Source: QHXQ01 sp045807745
GTDB lineage: Bacteria; Acidobacteriota; Blastocatellia; Pyrinomonadales; Pyrinomonadaceae
Assembly: GCA_045807745.1 (NCBI GenBank)
Contig: JBJMGT010000037.1
Span: forward strand, 241,699-305,698
Direction: 5' to 3'
Length of the DNA: 64,000 nucleotides
Shown in pieces: positions 25,046-33,124 of the stretch. Numbering within the stretch: position 1 is the first letter of the stretch; each line of letters begins with the position of its first letter. The translations under genes and the position numbers were made by a program. The notes beneath the pieces are model-generated. The model was given only the letters and a program-made list of their open reading frames with translations, was not told the origin of the DNA and did not search any database.

Positions 25046-27111
25046 AGTTCTCAAACGGCCTCGCCTGCGCCGCCGCGTGCGCCCTCGCACTGACTTGCGC
25101 CGCGCCCGCAGCCCGTGCGCAGACGCCGACACCCGCGCCGGCCCATACGCCGCCACCCGCGCAGGATAAAAAGACTGAGCCACTTGTGGGCGCTGCGCAG
25201 GCGGCGGCCCAGCCCGCCCTGACCCCGCGTGAGCGCCGCGCGCGCGCCTACGCCAAACTGCTCGAAGGGCAGCGTTACCTGTCGAGCGCGCGCGCGACCG
25301 GCGGCATGACCAAAGAAGCGGTCGCGCAGGCCCAGAGCGTACTGGGCGAGGCCGCCGAACTCGATCCTACGCTGGCCGAAGCGCACACGGCGCTCGCCGA
25401 GATCAACTTTTTCTTTCTCGACAATCTCGACACAGCCGAACGCGAAGCCGCGGCGGCCACAAAAATAGACCGAGACAACTTCGGCGGTCATCGGTTGCTC
25501 TCGCGCATCTACGCCTTGAAGGCCGGGCTGGACGAAACCAAGCTTGATCGCCCGACGGCCGACAAGGCCATCGCAGAGTTGCGCGAGGTCGTGCGCCTCG
25601 ATGCAAACGATCCGGAAGCCTTGGCCCTGCTCGGCGAGTTTTATCAACTGACGGGGCACAGCGCTGAGTCTATCGACGCCTTCACGCGCTGGGCCGCTGC
25701 GCCGCCCGCCGTCGATGTGCGCTTCTATCAGGTCATCACGCAGGGGCGCGATCTGTCGCAGGACGCGGCGGCCGCGCGGCTGGGCGAGGCATTGTTGAAG
25801 GCGGGCCGGACGGCCGAAGCCGTCGGCGCGATCAGGCGCGCGCTGGCTGAGAGTCCGGAGAACGCGCGCTATCTTGAGTTGCTTGGGCAAGCGCTGGAGA
25901 CGAGCGGCGGCGACGCGGGCGCGATTGCTGATCTCAAGCGCATGATCGTGACCAACCCGGCGAACGCGGCCGCCGTCAGTCTGCTCGCACACACGCAGGC
26001 GCGCGCCGGGCAAGTGGACGAAGCCATCACCACGCTCCGCACCGGCATCGACAACCGTAAGACCGGCGAGCGCGAGCGGCGTTTCCTGACCGACGAGCTG
26101 GCCGACGTACTCACCGACGCGTTGCGTTATCAGGAAGCGATTCAAGCTTATGACGATGCGCTTAAAGCGCACGGCATCACGGACAAACTGCTCACGGCCG
26201 ATAGCGATAAGCAGATCGCCGCGCGCCTCCTGACGCGGATCATAGAGTTGCAACGGCAGGTGGGGCACACGGAAGAGGCGCTCGTCTCGGTCGCACGCAT
26301 GCGCACCCTGTTGGGGCCGGAAGACCCGCAGGCCGATATTCAATCTGTCCTCGTGTTGCGCGAACAGAGCAAGCGGCGTGAAGCGTTGGATGCGATCCGC
26401 GCGGCGCGACTCAAGTTTCAGACGCCGGCCGCGCAGCGCGTCTTCCTGCAACTCGAAGCTTCGACCTTGGCCCAACTCGGGCGCGCAGATGAGGCGGCCG
26501 AACTCCTGCGCGCGCGTCTGACCGGCAAGCCCGAAGACGACTACCGCACGTACCTCACGCTCGCCAGCATGTACTTGGAAGCCGGGCGCGGCAAGCAGGC
26601 GGTCGAAGCCGCGCGCAAACTGCTTGAGCTTGCGCCGGCCGATCAACCTGAGTTGCAACAACAAGCTCTCGTCACGCTCTCGTCCGCGCAAGAGCGCACG
26701 GGCGACATGAAGGGCGCGGAGGACAGTCTGCGCCGCATCTTAGCCAGTGACCCGAACAACGCGACCGCACTTAACAACCTCGGCTATTTCCTCGCCGACC
26801 ATGACGTGCGGCTGCAAGAAGCGCTCGATATGACCAAGCGCGCCGTGCAGAGCGAGCCGACCAATCCGTCCTTCCTCGACAGTCTCGGCTGGGTCTATTT
26901 CAAACTCGGACAACTGGATGAGGCGGAACGTTATCTAAACGACGCCGCACGCCGGAACACGCGCTCAGTAGCCATTCAAGAGCATCTGGGAGACCTGCAA
27001 CAGCGGCGCGGTAAAACGGAAGAAGCACGCGCCGCATGGCGCAAGGCCCTCTCCCTCGCAACCGAAGCCACAGACACGGCGCGGCTCAAAGCCAAGATCG
27101 GCGGTAAATAA
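25042..27111 (+). CDS. exported TPR-repeat protein
   Basis: 689 residues from the GTG at 25042, chosen because it overlaps the previous stop and gives a clean signal peptide (LACAAACALALTCAAPAARAQ). A Pro-rich spacer follows, then many tetratricopeptide repeats to the end. The most regular are near the C-terminus (NATALNNLGYFLADHDVRLQ, then SFLDSLGWVYFKLGQLDEAE and VAIQEHLGDLQQRRGKTEEA). It is periplasmic or outer-membrane associated and should bind protein partners. It looks like the large TPR proteins linked to polysaccharide or envelope biogenesis, but the partner is unknown. Confidence 0.8.
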   Translation: MKFSNGLACAAACALALTCAAPAARAQTPTPAPAHTPPPAQDKKTEPLVGAAQAAAQPALTPRERRARAYAKLLEGQRYLSSARATGGMTKEAVAQAQSVLGEAAELDPTLAEAHTALAEINFFFLDNLDTAEREAAAATKIDRDNFGGHRLLSRIYALKAGLDETKLDRPTADKAIAELREVVRLDANDPEALALLGEFYQLTGHSAESIDAFTRWAAAPPAVDVRFYQVITQGRDLSQDAAAARLGEALLKAGRTAEAVGAIRRALAESPENARYLELLGQALETSGGDAGAIADLKRMIVTNPANAAAVSLLAHTQARAGQVDEAITTLRTGIDNRKTGERERRFLTDELADVLTDALRYQEAIQAYDDALKAHGITDKLLTADSDKQIAARLLTRIIELQRQVGHTEEALVSVARMRTLLGPEDPQADIQSVLVLREQSKRREALDAIRAARLKFQTPAAQRVFLQLEASTLAQLGRADEAAELLRARLTGKPEDDYRTYLTLASMYLEAGRGKQAVEAARKLLELAPADQPELQQQALVTLSSAQERTGDMKGAEDSLRRILASDPNNATALNNLGYFLADHDVRLQEALDMTKRAVQSEPTNPSFLDSLGWVYFKLGQLDEAERYLNDAARRNTRSVAIQEHLGDLQQRRGKTEEARAAWRKALSLATEATDTARLKAKIGGK

Positions 27112-27432
27112 AGCTGCCGCGAGCTTCTGGTTATTGACGCTCGCGGTCTCCACAGTTGACGCTCCGTCCGGTTCACGGCCGCTGACAAGTCGGCTGCACT
27201 CCCTCCGGTGGATACATAAATCAAGCGGGTCAGAATGTTGTCGGCGCGGTGTGTTTAACTTGGCGGCCTGAACTGTCCGGCTTAGATACAACTACGTAAA
27301 AATAACCTATTGACGGGTCTCCGCCCGGACGTTAGACTGCGATCAGTTAGATCATGCGCCCCATTCGTGATCTGACCGTTACAGTTGCTTCCTCTCCGAG
27401 CTTTACCTTAACAAGAGGATACGGTTCCCCGG
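27112..27432. other. 321-base gap with hairpin and promoter
   Basis: A 7-bp stem (ccgcgag with ctcgcgg, 27117-27146) without a T-run lies just after the TPR gene and may be a weak terminator. A promoter-like pair lies at 27310-27338. No gene was found. Confidence 0.5.
27310..27338 (+). promoter_or_regulatory. possible promoter of the CAP-domain gene
   Basis: TTGACG, 17 bases, TAGACT. The -35 matches the consensus at five of six positions. It is about 95 bases before the start. Confidence 0.5.
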
Positions 27433-28095
27433 ATGAAGTTTTACAACTCGTTCCCCCAGACCCCTGTGTGCGGGCGCGCGCGCATCGCGCTCCTGCTCCC
27501 CTGTCTGTTACTCGGCTCCGGTCTGGTCACTAGCGCCGTCGGGCAGACGAATCAATCGCGCCCGGTCGCGCGCCTGATCGCCTCCGCTAATCATGCCATC
27601 GCACCCAACGCGACGCGCCCGCGCAGTGTCCCCGTCAATGACACAAGGACGAGCGCGTTGGCGCACGCCGCCGCGCCCGTGTCGATGACGGCGATGGCGA
27701 CTGCGGACGAGCGCCGCGCCTTCGAGTTGATCAATCAAGCGCGCCGCGCGCAAGGTTATCCGGCGCTTATCTGGGACGCTGAGTTGACGCGCATGGCGCG
27801 CGCACACTCTGTGGATATGGCCGAGCACAACTATCTCGGCCACGAAGGGCCGGATGGGCGCGGCGTCGCTGCGCGCGCCTACGTGAGCGGCGTGCACGGC
27901 TGGGCCGCGCTCGCCGAGAACATCGCGTATAATCAGGGCTTCGACGACCCGTCGGGGTTCGCCGTCGAACGCTGGCTCAAATCCGAGAAGCACCGCGAGA
28001 ACATCATGCGCGCGAGCTTCACGCACGCGGGTCTCGGCGTCGCGCACGCGCCTGACGGCCGCATCTATTTCACGCAGGTCTTCATCGCGCGCTAA
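27433..28095 (+). CDS. exported CAP (SCP/YkwD-type) domain protein
   Basis: 220 residues. A signal peptide (LLLPCLLLGSGLVTSAVGQ) is followed by a 60-residue Ala/Thr linker and a CAP domain (about 95-218). Typical segments are AFELINQARRAQGYPALIWD, LTRMARAHSVDMAEHNYLGH, WAALAENIAYNQGF, then SEKHRENIMRASFTHAGLGV. The conserved His and Glu pairs of the CAP cavity (HNYLGHE, AEN, SEKHREN) are present. Bacterial members are secreted and of mostly unknown function. It stands alone with its own promoter-like sequence. Confidence 0.88.
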   Translation: MKFYNSFPQTPVCGRARIALLLPCLLLGSGLVTSAVGQTNQSRPVARLIASANHAIAPNATRPRSVPVNDTRTSALAHAAAPVSMTAMATADERRAFELINQARRAQGYPALIWDAELTRMARAHSVDMAEHNYLGHEGPDGRGVAARAYVSGVHGWAALAENIAYNQGFDDPSGFAVERWLKSEKHRENIMRASFTHAGLGVAHAPDGRIYFTQVFIAR

Positions 28096-28123
28096 CGCCA
28101 ACCGTTTAGGCAACAGATTTCGA

Positions 28124-28165
28124 AGCGGCTGACGCTCGCGCTGAAGGAAAGCGAGGTCAGCCGCT
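28124..28165. repeat. inverted repeat between CAP gene and ispE
   Basis: Arms agcggctgac and gtcagccgct are exact complements, extended inwards by gctcgc/gcgag with one bulge. It ends seven bases before the ispE start. It may be a terminator for the CAP gene or a control element of ispE. Confidence 0.7.
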
Positions 28166-28171
28166 AAAGTT

Positions 28172-29101
28172 TTGGCCGCCCATCAATCAGCCCGCGGTTT
28201 TACGCTTCCAGCCTACGCCAAGATAAATCTGGGCTTGCGCGTCCTCGGTCGCCGCCCTGACGGCTATCACGAACTGCGCACGGTCTTTCAGACCATCTCG
28301 CTCCACGACGAGCTAAAGTTTACCGCACGCGTGGACGAACGCATCGAACTTGTCTGTGCCGCGCTGGATATTCCTACAGATGAAACCAATCTTGTCCGCC
28401 GCGCCGCCGTCGCCTTGCGTGAGCGCTACGGTCTAAGTCACGGCGCGCGGATCGAATTAACCAAACGCATCCCGGCCGGCGGCGGTCTCGGCGGCGGGTC
28501 GAGCGATGCGGCCGTGGCGCTCGTCGGTCTCGCACAACTCTGGCAGGTCAACACGAACGCAGAGGAGTTGAGCGCAATCGGCGCACGTCTAGGCGCGGAC
28601 GTGCCTTTCTTTTTCACCGGCGGCACGGCGTTCGGCACGGGACGCGGCACGGACATTGAGCCGCTGCCTGACCGGCCGAAAACGCACCTGATCGTCGTCA
28701 CACCGGGCGTTAAAATCAGTACCGCCGACGCCTACAAAGTACTGAGCGCGCCCGCCTTGACAAAGCCGAACCGCCCCGTTAATCTGCCTATTTCTCGCAG
28801 GGCGGCGGACGCGGCCCGTGCGGTCTCAACCGAACTGACAAACGATTTCGCGCCGGTTGTCTTTCGCTTGCAGCCTGAAATCGAACGCGCGCGCGACGCG
28901 CTCTTAAACGCAGGCGCACAGGCGGCGGCGCTCTCCGGCAGCGGGTCGAGCGTCTACGGTATCTTTGACAGCGAAAGAGCACAGGGAAGAGCGCTGTCGG
29001 TCTTGCGGCCGGCGGCGGACTGGCAGGTTTTTGCCTGCACGACGTTAGCGCGCACTGAGTACAGACAAGCGTTCGGCGCGTGTGCGGCCAACTTGCTATA
29101 A
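28172..29101 (+). CDS. ispE: 4-diphosphocytidyl-2-C-methyl-D-erythritol kinase
   Basis: 309 residues from a TTG start, chosen because the stop TAA at 28165 is just upstream and the family begins a few residues before AYAKINLGLRVLGRRPDGYH. It is a GHMP kinase that phosphorylates CDP-methylerythritol in the non-mevalonate isoprenoid pathway. The glycine-rich ATP loop IPAGGGLGGGSSDAAVALVG, catalytic K17 and D in LGADVPFFF are present, as is the C-terminal AALSGSGSSVYGIF. ispD and ispF of the same pathway lie at 49-50.6 kb. A clear Shine-Dalgarno is missing. tRNA-Gln follows, as in many genomes where ispE precedes a tRNA and prs. Confidence 0.94.
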   Translation: MAAHQSARGFTLPAYAKINLGLRVLGRRPDGYHELRTVFQTISLHDELKFTARVDERIELVCAALDIPTDETNLVRRAAVALRERYGLSHGARIELTKRIPAGGGLGGGSSDAAVALVGLAQLWQVNTNAEELSAIGARLGADVPFFFTGGTAFGTGRGTDIEPLPDRPKTHLIVVTPGVKISTADAYKVLSAPALTKPNRPVNLPISRRAADAARAVSTELTNDFAPVVFRLQPEIERARDALLNAGAQAAALSGSGSSVYGIFDSERAQGRALSVLRPAADWQVFACTTLARTEYRQAFGACAANLL

Positions 29102-29127
29102 TTCGGTCAGCGCGGCACGAATAATAT

Positions 29128-29202
29128 TGGGGCGTCGCCAAGTGGTAAGGCACCGGTCTTTGGATCCGGCATTCGTAGGTTCGAATCCTTCCGCCCCAGC
29201 CA
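29128..29202 (+). tRNA. tRNA-Gln (anticodon TTG)
   Basis: 75 bases including an encoded CCA. The acceptor stem TGGGGCG pairs with CGCCCCA; the D-arm is GCCAAGTGGTAAGGC; the anticodon arm is CCGGTCTTTGGATCCGG with TTG in the loop; the T-arm has GGTTCGAATCC. It sits between ispE and prs. Confidence 0.97.
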
Positions 29203-29211
29203 ACAGAAAGT

Positions 29212-29279
29212 GCTGAGTGCTGAGTGCTGAGTCCTGAGTGAACAACTTCTGACTCACGACTCAGCACTCAGCACTCAGC
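29212..29279. repeat. tandem-repeat hairpin before prs, unit gtgctga
   Basis: The left arm has three to four copies of gctgagt; the right arm is actcagc-type repeats; 29 bases pair almost perfectly around a 10-base loop. It starts 10 bases after the tRNA and ends 10 bases before the prs ATG, so it may end the tRNA transcript and be part of the prs leader. Confidence 0.9.
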
Positions 29280-29289
29280 GCTAGTTTTT

Positions 29290-30237
29290 ATGACGACCAC
29301 CGGCGGCATCAAAGTTTTTTCCGGCAACGCGAACCGGACGCTGACCAATGAGATTTGCAACTACTTGAGTTGCGATCCGGGCGACGCCAAGGCGGAGCGC
29401 TTCTCGGACGGCGAGTTCAACTTTCAGATCACGGAGAACGTGCGCGGCGCGGATGTCTTTATCGTGCAGCCGACGTGCCCGCCGACCGATGCGCATCTGA
29501 TGGAGTTGCTCGTCATGCTCGATGCGTTTCGCCGCTCGTCCGCCGAGCGCGTTACGGCCGTCATCCCGTATTACGGTTACGCGCGCTCGGATAAGAAGGA
29601 TCGCCCGCGCGTGCCGATTGCGGCCAAGCTCGTGTCGAATCTGATCGCAACAGCGGGCGCTGATCGCGTCTTGACGATGGACTTGCACGCAGCGCAGATT
29701 CAAGGCTTCTTTGACATCCCTGTGGATCACCTGTATGCCGCGCCCGCGTTCATCGGCTACTATCAGGACAATCCGCTGCCGAACTTAACGGTGGTTGCGC
29801 CGGACACGGGCGGCGCAGAGCGCGCGCGCGCTTACGCCAAACGACTCAACGCCGAATTGGCCTTGTGCGACAAGCGGCGCGAGAAGGCGAACGAGGCCGA
29901 AGTGATGAACGTCGTCGGCGATGTGGACGGGCGCAACTGTCTGATCGTCGATGACATGTGCGACACGGGCGGTTCTTTGACGAAGGTTGCGCGCGCGTTG
30001 AAGGAAGCGGGCGCGGCACGCATCGATGCGTGTTTTACGCATCCGGTTTTGTCCGGTGCGGCGTGCGAGAAGCTGAACAAGTCGGACATCGAGCAGGCGG
30101 TGACGACCAACACGATCCCGCTCGAAGCACGCAAGTGTGAGTTAGGCAACATCAAGATTCTGAGCATCGCACCGCTGCTGGCGAAAGCGATCAAGTCGAT
30201 CCACGAGGAGACCAGTGTCTCCTCGCTCTTCGTCTGA
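29290..30237 (+). CDS. prs: ribose-phosphate pyrophosphokinase (PRPP synthase)
   Basis: 315 residues, full length. It makes PRPP from ribose-5-phosphate and ATP for nucleotide, His and Trp synthesis. Motifs are the N-terminal VFSGNANRTL, the YYGYARSDKKDRPR flexible loop, TMDLHAAQIQGFFDIPVDHL, and the PRPP loop CLIVDDMCDTGGSLTK. There is no Shine-Dalgarno; the ATG follows a T-run right after the repeat hairpin. rplY follows, the usual order. Confidence 0.97.
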   Translation: MTTTGGIKVFSGNANRTLTNEICNYLSCDPGDAKAERFSDGEFNFQITENVRGADVFIVQPTCPPTDAHLMELLVMLDAFRRSSAERVTAVIPYYGYARSDKKDRPRVPIAAKLVSNLIATAGADRVLTMDLHAAQIQGFFDIPVDHLYAAPAFIGYYQDNPLPNLTVVAPDTGGAERARAYAKRLNAELALCDKRREKANEAEVMNVVGDVDGRNCLIVDDMCDTGGSLTKVARALKEAGAARIDACFTHPVLSGAACEKLNKSDIEQAVTTNTIPLEARKCELGNIKILSIAPLLAKAIKSIHEETSVSSLFV

Positions 30238-30290
30238 ACGAAGGGCAAAAACTTTGAGCGTCACGACGCTAGAAAGAGCAAGCTGAACTT

Positions 30291-30959
30291 ATGGCAGAGA
30301 GAAAAGAGATTACGGTGCGCGCCATCCGGCGCGAGGGGCGCGGTAAGAACGACGCGGGCCGCGTGCGCCGCGCAGGGCTTGTGCCGTTGACGATCTACGG
30401 TGGTGAAGGCGAGGCTGTGGCCGCTGCCGCGCCGCTGGCGGAACTGGCCGCGATCCTGCGCTCCGACTCGGGGCAGAACACGATCTTCACGCTCGACGTG
30501 GAAGGCGTGGGCGCGAGCGAGGTGCTATTCCACGACCGGCAGATCGATCCGATTCGCGGGCGGCTTATGCACGCTGATCTGCGTCGCTTGGTCGCGGGGC
30601 AGAAGATCGAGATTACCGTGCCGCTCCACTTGACGGGCGAGCCGGAGGGCGTGCTCGAAGGCGGTGGCGTGCTCGAACAGATCGCGCGCGACTTACAGAT
30701 TCGCGTCAGCCCGCGCGACATCCCCGATGCGATCAACGTGGACGTATCGCACTTGGGCGTTCACGACGTATTGCACGTCTCGGATATTCCTTTGGACGAA
30801 AATATAGAGATTTTGAACGCGCCCGACACGGTGCTTGCCACCGTCGGCATCGTCCGCGAGGAAGAGGTCGCGCCTGCGCCAGTTGTCGAGGGCGAAGTGC
30901 CGGCCGAGCCGGAAGTCATCGGCAAGGGCAAGAAGGAAGACGAAGGCGCGGAAAGCTAA
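30291..30959 (+). CDS. rplY: 50S ribosomal protein L25 / general stress protein Ctc
   Basis: 222 residues, the long CTC form: an L25 beta-barrel that binds 5S rRNA (about 1-95) plus a C-terminal TL5-like domain (about 98-190), then a Glu/Pro/Lys-rich tail. Typical segments are RREGRGKNDAGRVRRAGLVP, VLFHDRQIDPIRGRLMHADL and VPLHLTGEPEGVLEGGGVLE. It lies between prs and pth, as in many bacteria. Confidence 0.95.
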   Translation: MAERKEITVRAIRREGRGKNDAGRVRRAGLVPLTIYGGEGEAVAAAAPLAELAAILRSDSGQNTIFTLDVEGVGASEVLFHDRQIDPIRGRLMHADLRRLVAGQKIEITVPLHLTGEPEGVLEGGGVLEQIARDLQIRVSPRDIPDAINVDVSHLGVHDVLHVSDIPLDENIEILNAPDTVLATVGIVREEEVAPAPVVEGEVPAEPEVIGKGKKEDEGAES

Positions 30960-30962
30960 GAG

Positions 30963-31047
30963 GATTGGCGATTGCGGATTGCGGAATGCGGATTTGGGAC
31001 TGGTTCTCAGCTTTAATCCGCAATCCACAATCCGCAATCCGCAATTG
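30963..31047. repeat. tandem-repeat hairpin between rplY and pth, unit gattgcg
   Basis: The left arm has gattgcggattgcgga; the right arm has tccgcaatccgcaat plus degenerate units (aatccgcaatccaca). The loop is about 25 bases. It starts 4 bases after the rplY stop and ends 3 bases before the pth ATG. Confidence 0.88.
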
Positions 31048-31049
31048 CA

Positions 31050-31619
31050 ATGCGGCTGATCGTCGGTCTGGGCAATCCGGGCGCGGAGTACGAATGGACG
31101 CGTCACAACCTCGGCTTCATGCTGGTTGACGGGCTGGCGCGTGCGGCGGGGCGCGACGTGAAGCGTGCAGAGTGTCGCGCGCTCGTCGGGCGCGCGGAAC
31201 TTGCAGGCGAACAGGTTGAACTGGTCAAGCCGCAGACTTACATGAACCTGAGCGGCGACGCCGTGGCCTGCCTCGTGCAGAAGCGCGGTTTAGAGATCAA
31301 GCGCGACCTCGTCGTCGTCAGTGATGATCTCGCGTTGCCCTTCGGCACGATCCGGCTGCGGGCGCGCGGCTCAAGCGGCGGGCACAACGGTTTGAAATCG
31401 ATCATCGGCGTGTTGCGGACAGACGAGTTCGTCCGCCTGCGTATCGGCATTCAACCTGAGCATCCGCTCAGTGACGCCAAACGCTTCGTGCTCGAACGTT
31501 TTCCGACCGCCGCGCGCGTAGAGGTCGAAACAATTTTAGAGCGGTGCGCCGACGCGCTCCGCGCCGTCCTCCGTGACGGCATTGACAAAGCGATGGCACT
31601 TTACAACAGTGACAAGTGA
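31050..31619 (+). CDS. pth: peptidyl-tRNA hydrolase
   Basis: 189 residues. It releases peptides from peptidyl-tRNA dropped by ribosomes. The active site is complete: N9 in VGLGNPGAEYEWTRHN, H19, and the Asp of VVSDDLALPFG. PQTYMNLSG and GSSGGHNGLKSI are also typical. There is no Shine-Dalgarno, as the start follows the right arm of the hairpin directly. The final NSDK and stop lie in the left arm of the next hairpin. Confidence 0.97.
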   Translation: MRLIVGLGNPGAEYEWTRHNLGFMLVDGLARAAGRDVKRAECRALVGRAELAGEQVELVKPQTYMNLSGDAVACLVQKRGLEIKRDLVVVSDDLALPFGTIRLRARGSSGGHNGLKSIIGVLRTDEFVRLRIGIQPEHPLSDAKRFVLERFPTAARVEVETILERCADALRAVLRDGIDKAMALYNSDK

Positions 31620-31658
31620 CGAGTGACGAGCAAGAGTTTTTATTCTTACTTGTCACTG
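31607..31658. repeat. tandem-repeat hairpin after pth, unit about gtgacga
   Basis: Perfect 11-base outer arms (cagtgacaagt at 31607-31617 and its complement at 31648-31658), with extra gtgacga units and a caagag/tcttac inner pairing. The pth stop codon is inside the left arm. A T-run (gagtttttattc) lies in the loop. Confidence 0.8.
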
Positions 31659-31720
31659 TCTTTCAATCTCCTTGCTGCAACCCACGGGCTGCGGCTTGAC
31701 ATCCAGAAGGAGGATGCATT

Positions 31721-32161
31721 TTGGCAGAGAAGAGAATCTATGAAGTCGTCTTCATTATCGACACCGATACGGCCGAAGACGAAGCCACCCGCCTGATCGA
31801 AGGCCTGCAACGGATCGTGACCGACCAGGGCGGCATGATCACAAAAAACGAAGACATGGGTCGGCGCGCGCTCGCCTACAAGATCGGTCGTAAGACCGAA
31901 GGCCACTACGTGCTCTTCGAGATCGAAGGCACGGGCGGCGAGATCGCAGAGCTTGAGCGCCGCATGCGCGTCAACGATGCGATCCTGCGCTATCTGACCG
32001 TGCGCGTGGATGAGGACAGGCAGCGGGCCGAGAAGTTCAAAGCGAACCGCACACGCAAGGCAGCCAAGCGACCGTTTGCGGGCGGGCAGGGCCAGCAACG
32101 CGGCGGCGGGGCGGCCGCTGCGCCTGCGCTCGCGGTCAACGCCGAAGAGGAAGGGGCGTAA
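31721..32161 (+). CDS. rpsF: 30S ribosomal protein S6
   Basis: 146 residues. TTG start with AAGGAGG eight bases upstream, one of the best ribosome-binding sites in the window. Typical S6 order: YEVVFIIDTDTAEDEA, GGMITKNEDMGRRALAYKIG, EGHYVLFEIEGTGGEIAELE. The C-terminal 45 residues are Lys/Arg/Ala/Gly-rich and longer than in E. coli without the modified Glu tail. It opens the rpsF-rpsR-rplI block. Confidence 0.96.
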   Translation: MAEKRIYEVVFIIDTDTAEDEATRLIEGLQRIVTDQGGMITKNEDMGRRALAYKIGRKTEGHYVLFEIEGTGGEIAELERRMRVNDAILRYLTVRVDEDRQRAEKFKANRTRKAAKRPFAGGQGQQRGGGAAAAPALAVNAEEEGA

Positions 32162-32164
32162 GAG

Positions 32165-32473
32165 ATGTCTAGAAATAGAGATGAGCGTGAGTTTATGCCG
32201 GATGATGACCGGCCGAGTCGTGATGATCGCGGGCCGCAAGGGCGGCACGGCGGCGGGCGACGTTTCCGTCGGCGCAAAGTCTGTCGCTTCTGCGTGGACA
32301 AGGTCGATTATATCGACTTCAAAGATGTGAAGCTGTTGTCGGGCTACGTGCCGGAACGCAGCAAGATACTGCCGCGTCGCATTTCGGGCGCGTGTGCGCC
32401 GCACCAGCGCATGCTGGCGGAAGCGATCAAACGCGCGCGCAACATCGCCTTGCTGCCCTACACCGCGGACTAA
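32165..32473 (+). CDS. rpsR: 30S ribosomal protein S18
   Basis: 102 residues, starting three bases after rpsF. The N-terminal 35 residues are Asp/Arg/Gly-rich. The core has RRKVCRFCVDKVDYIDFKDV, then YVPERSKILPRRISGACAPH and RARNIALLPYTAD. A CRFC pair plus a Cys in SGAC hints at the zinc-type version of S18. Part of the rpsF operon. Confidence 0.96.
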   Translation: MSRNRDEREFMPDDDRPSRDDRGPQGRHGGGRRFRRRKVCRFCVDKVDYIDFKDVKLLSGYVPERSKILPRRISGACAPHQRMLAEAIKRARNIALLPYTAD

Positions 32474-32492
32474 GGGGAGGAGAAGAGACACA

Positions 32493-33050
32493 ATGGCTAC
32501 CACGAACGTCCTCTTACGCGAAGACGTAGACAACTTGGGCGCGCGCGGCGAGATCGTGAAAGTGAAAGCGGGCTACGCGCGCAACTATCTGTTGCCGCGC
32601 AAACTCGCCGTCGAAGCGAGCGCCGGCAACGTCAAACAGATCGAAGGCGAGCGCAAGGCTTTATTCAAACGCGAGGCGAAGGATCGCGCGAGTGCCGAAG
32701 GGCAAGCCACGCAACTGCGGGCCTTGTCACTCAATTTCGAGCGCAAGGTCGGCGAGCACGGCATCCTTTATGGCTCGGTCACGTCGATGGACATCGCCGA
32801 AGCGCTGCGCAATCAGGGCTACGAAATTGATCGCCGCAAAATCCAACTGCGCGAGCCGATCAAAGAGACGGGCGACTTCACCGTCAACGTGCGTCTGCAC
32901 CGCGAGGTGACGGTCGAGTTGCCGGTCAAGGTCACAGCCGAAGGCGGCGCGCAAGCGCCAGCCGAAGCGGCCGCGAGTGAAACGGCGGAGACCGATGCCA
33001 CTGAGACGAATGAAGCAACGTCCGACTCGGCGGCCGAAGCCGCCGAGTAA
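32493..33050 (+). CDS. rplI: 50S ribosomal protein L9
   Basis: 185 residues from the ATG at 32493, with GGGGAGGAG upstream. The N-terminal domain (VLLREDVDNLGARGEIVKVK, then AGYARNYLLPRKLAVEAS) binds 23S rRNA. A long helix connects to the C-terminal domain (YGSVTSMDIAEALRNQGYEI). The tail is extended by about 35 Ala/Glu/Thr residues. A terminator follows, and dnaB, which normally follows rplI, is displaced by 2.8 kb. Confidence 0.96.
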   Translation: MATTNVLLREDVDNLGARGEIVKVKAGYARNYLLPRKLAVEASAGNVKQIEGERKALFKREAKDRASAEGQATQLRALSLNFERKVGEHGILYGSVTSMDIAEALRNQGYEIDRRKIQLREPIKETGDFTVNVRLHREVTVELPVKVTAEGGAQAPAEAAASETAETDATETNEATSDSAAEAAE

Positions 33051-33078
33051 AATGGGATTGCCTCCTTGCCAGATTACT

Positions 33079-33107
33079 AAAAAGCCCTCCAACATGGAGG
33101 GCTTTTT
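33079..33107. terminator. bidirectional rho-independent terminator
   Basis: A perfect 12-bp stem, aaaaagccctcc with ggagggcttttt, loop aacat. It can end the rpsF-rplI transcript and the opposing leftward transcript of the islet genes. Confidence 0.95.
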
Positions 33108-33124
33108 AGCACAGCCAAACTGAA

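Noticed and set aside
25051..26691. Long antisense reading frame (about 546 codons) opposite the TPR gene
   Set aside because: Arg/Leu-rich shadow typical of GC-rich genes; no motif or ribosome-binding site.
28788..29267. Antisense reading frame over ispE end and tRNA-Gln
   Set aside because: It translates the reverse strand of a tRNA gene and repeat; a known kind of false gene call.
29212..29279. CRISPR-like direct repeats
   Set aside because: Units are 7-10 bases, adjacent with no spacers of regular length, and occur as inverted arms; there are no cas genes.
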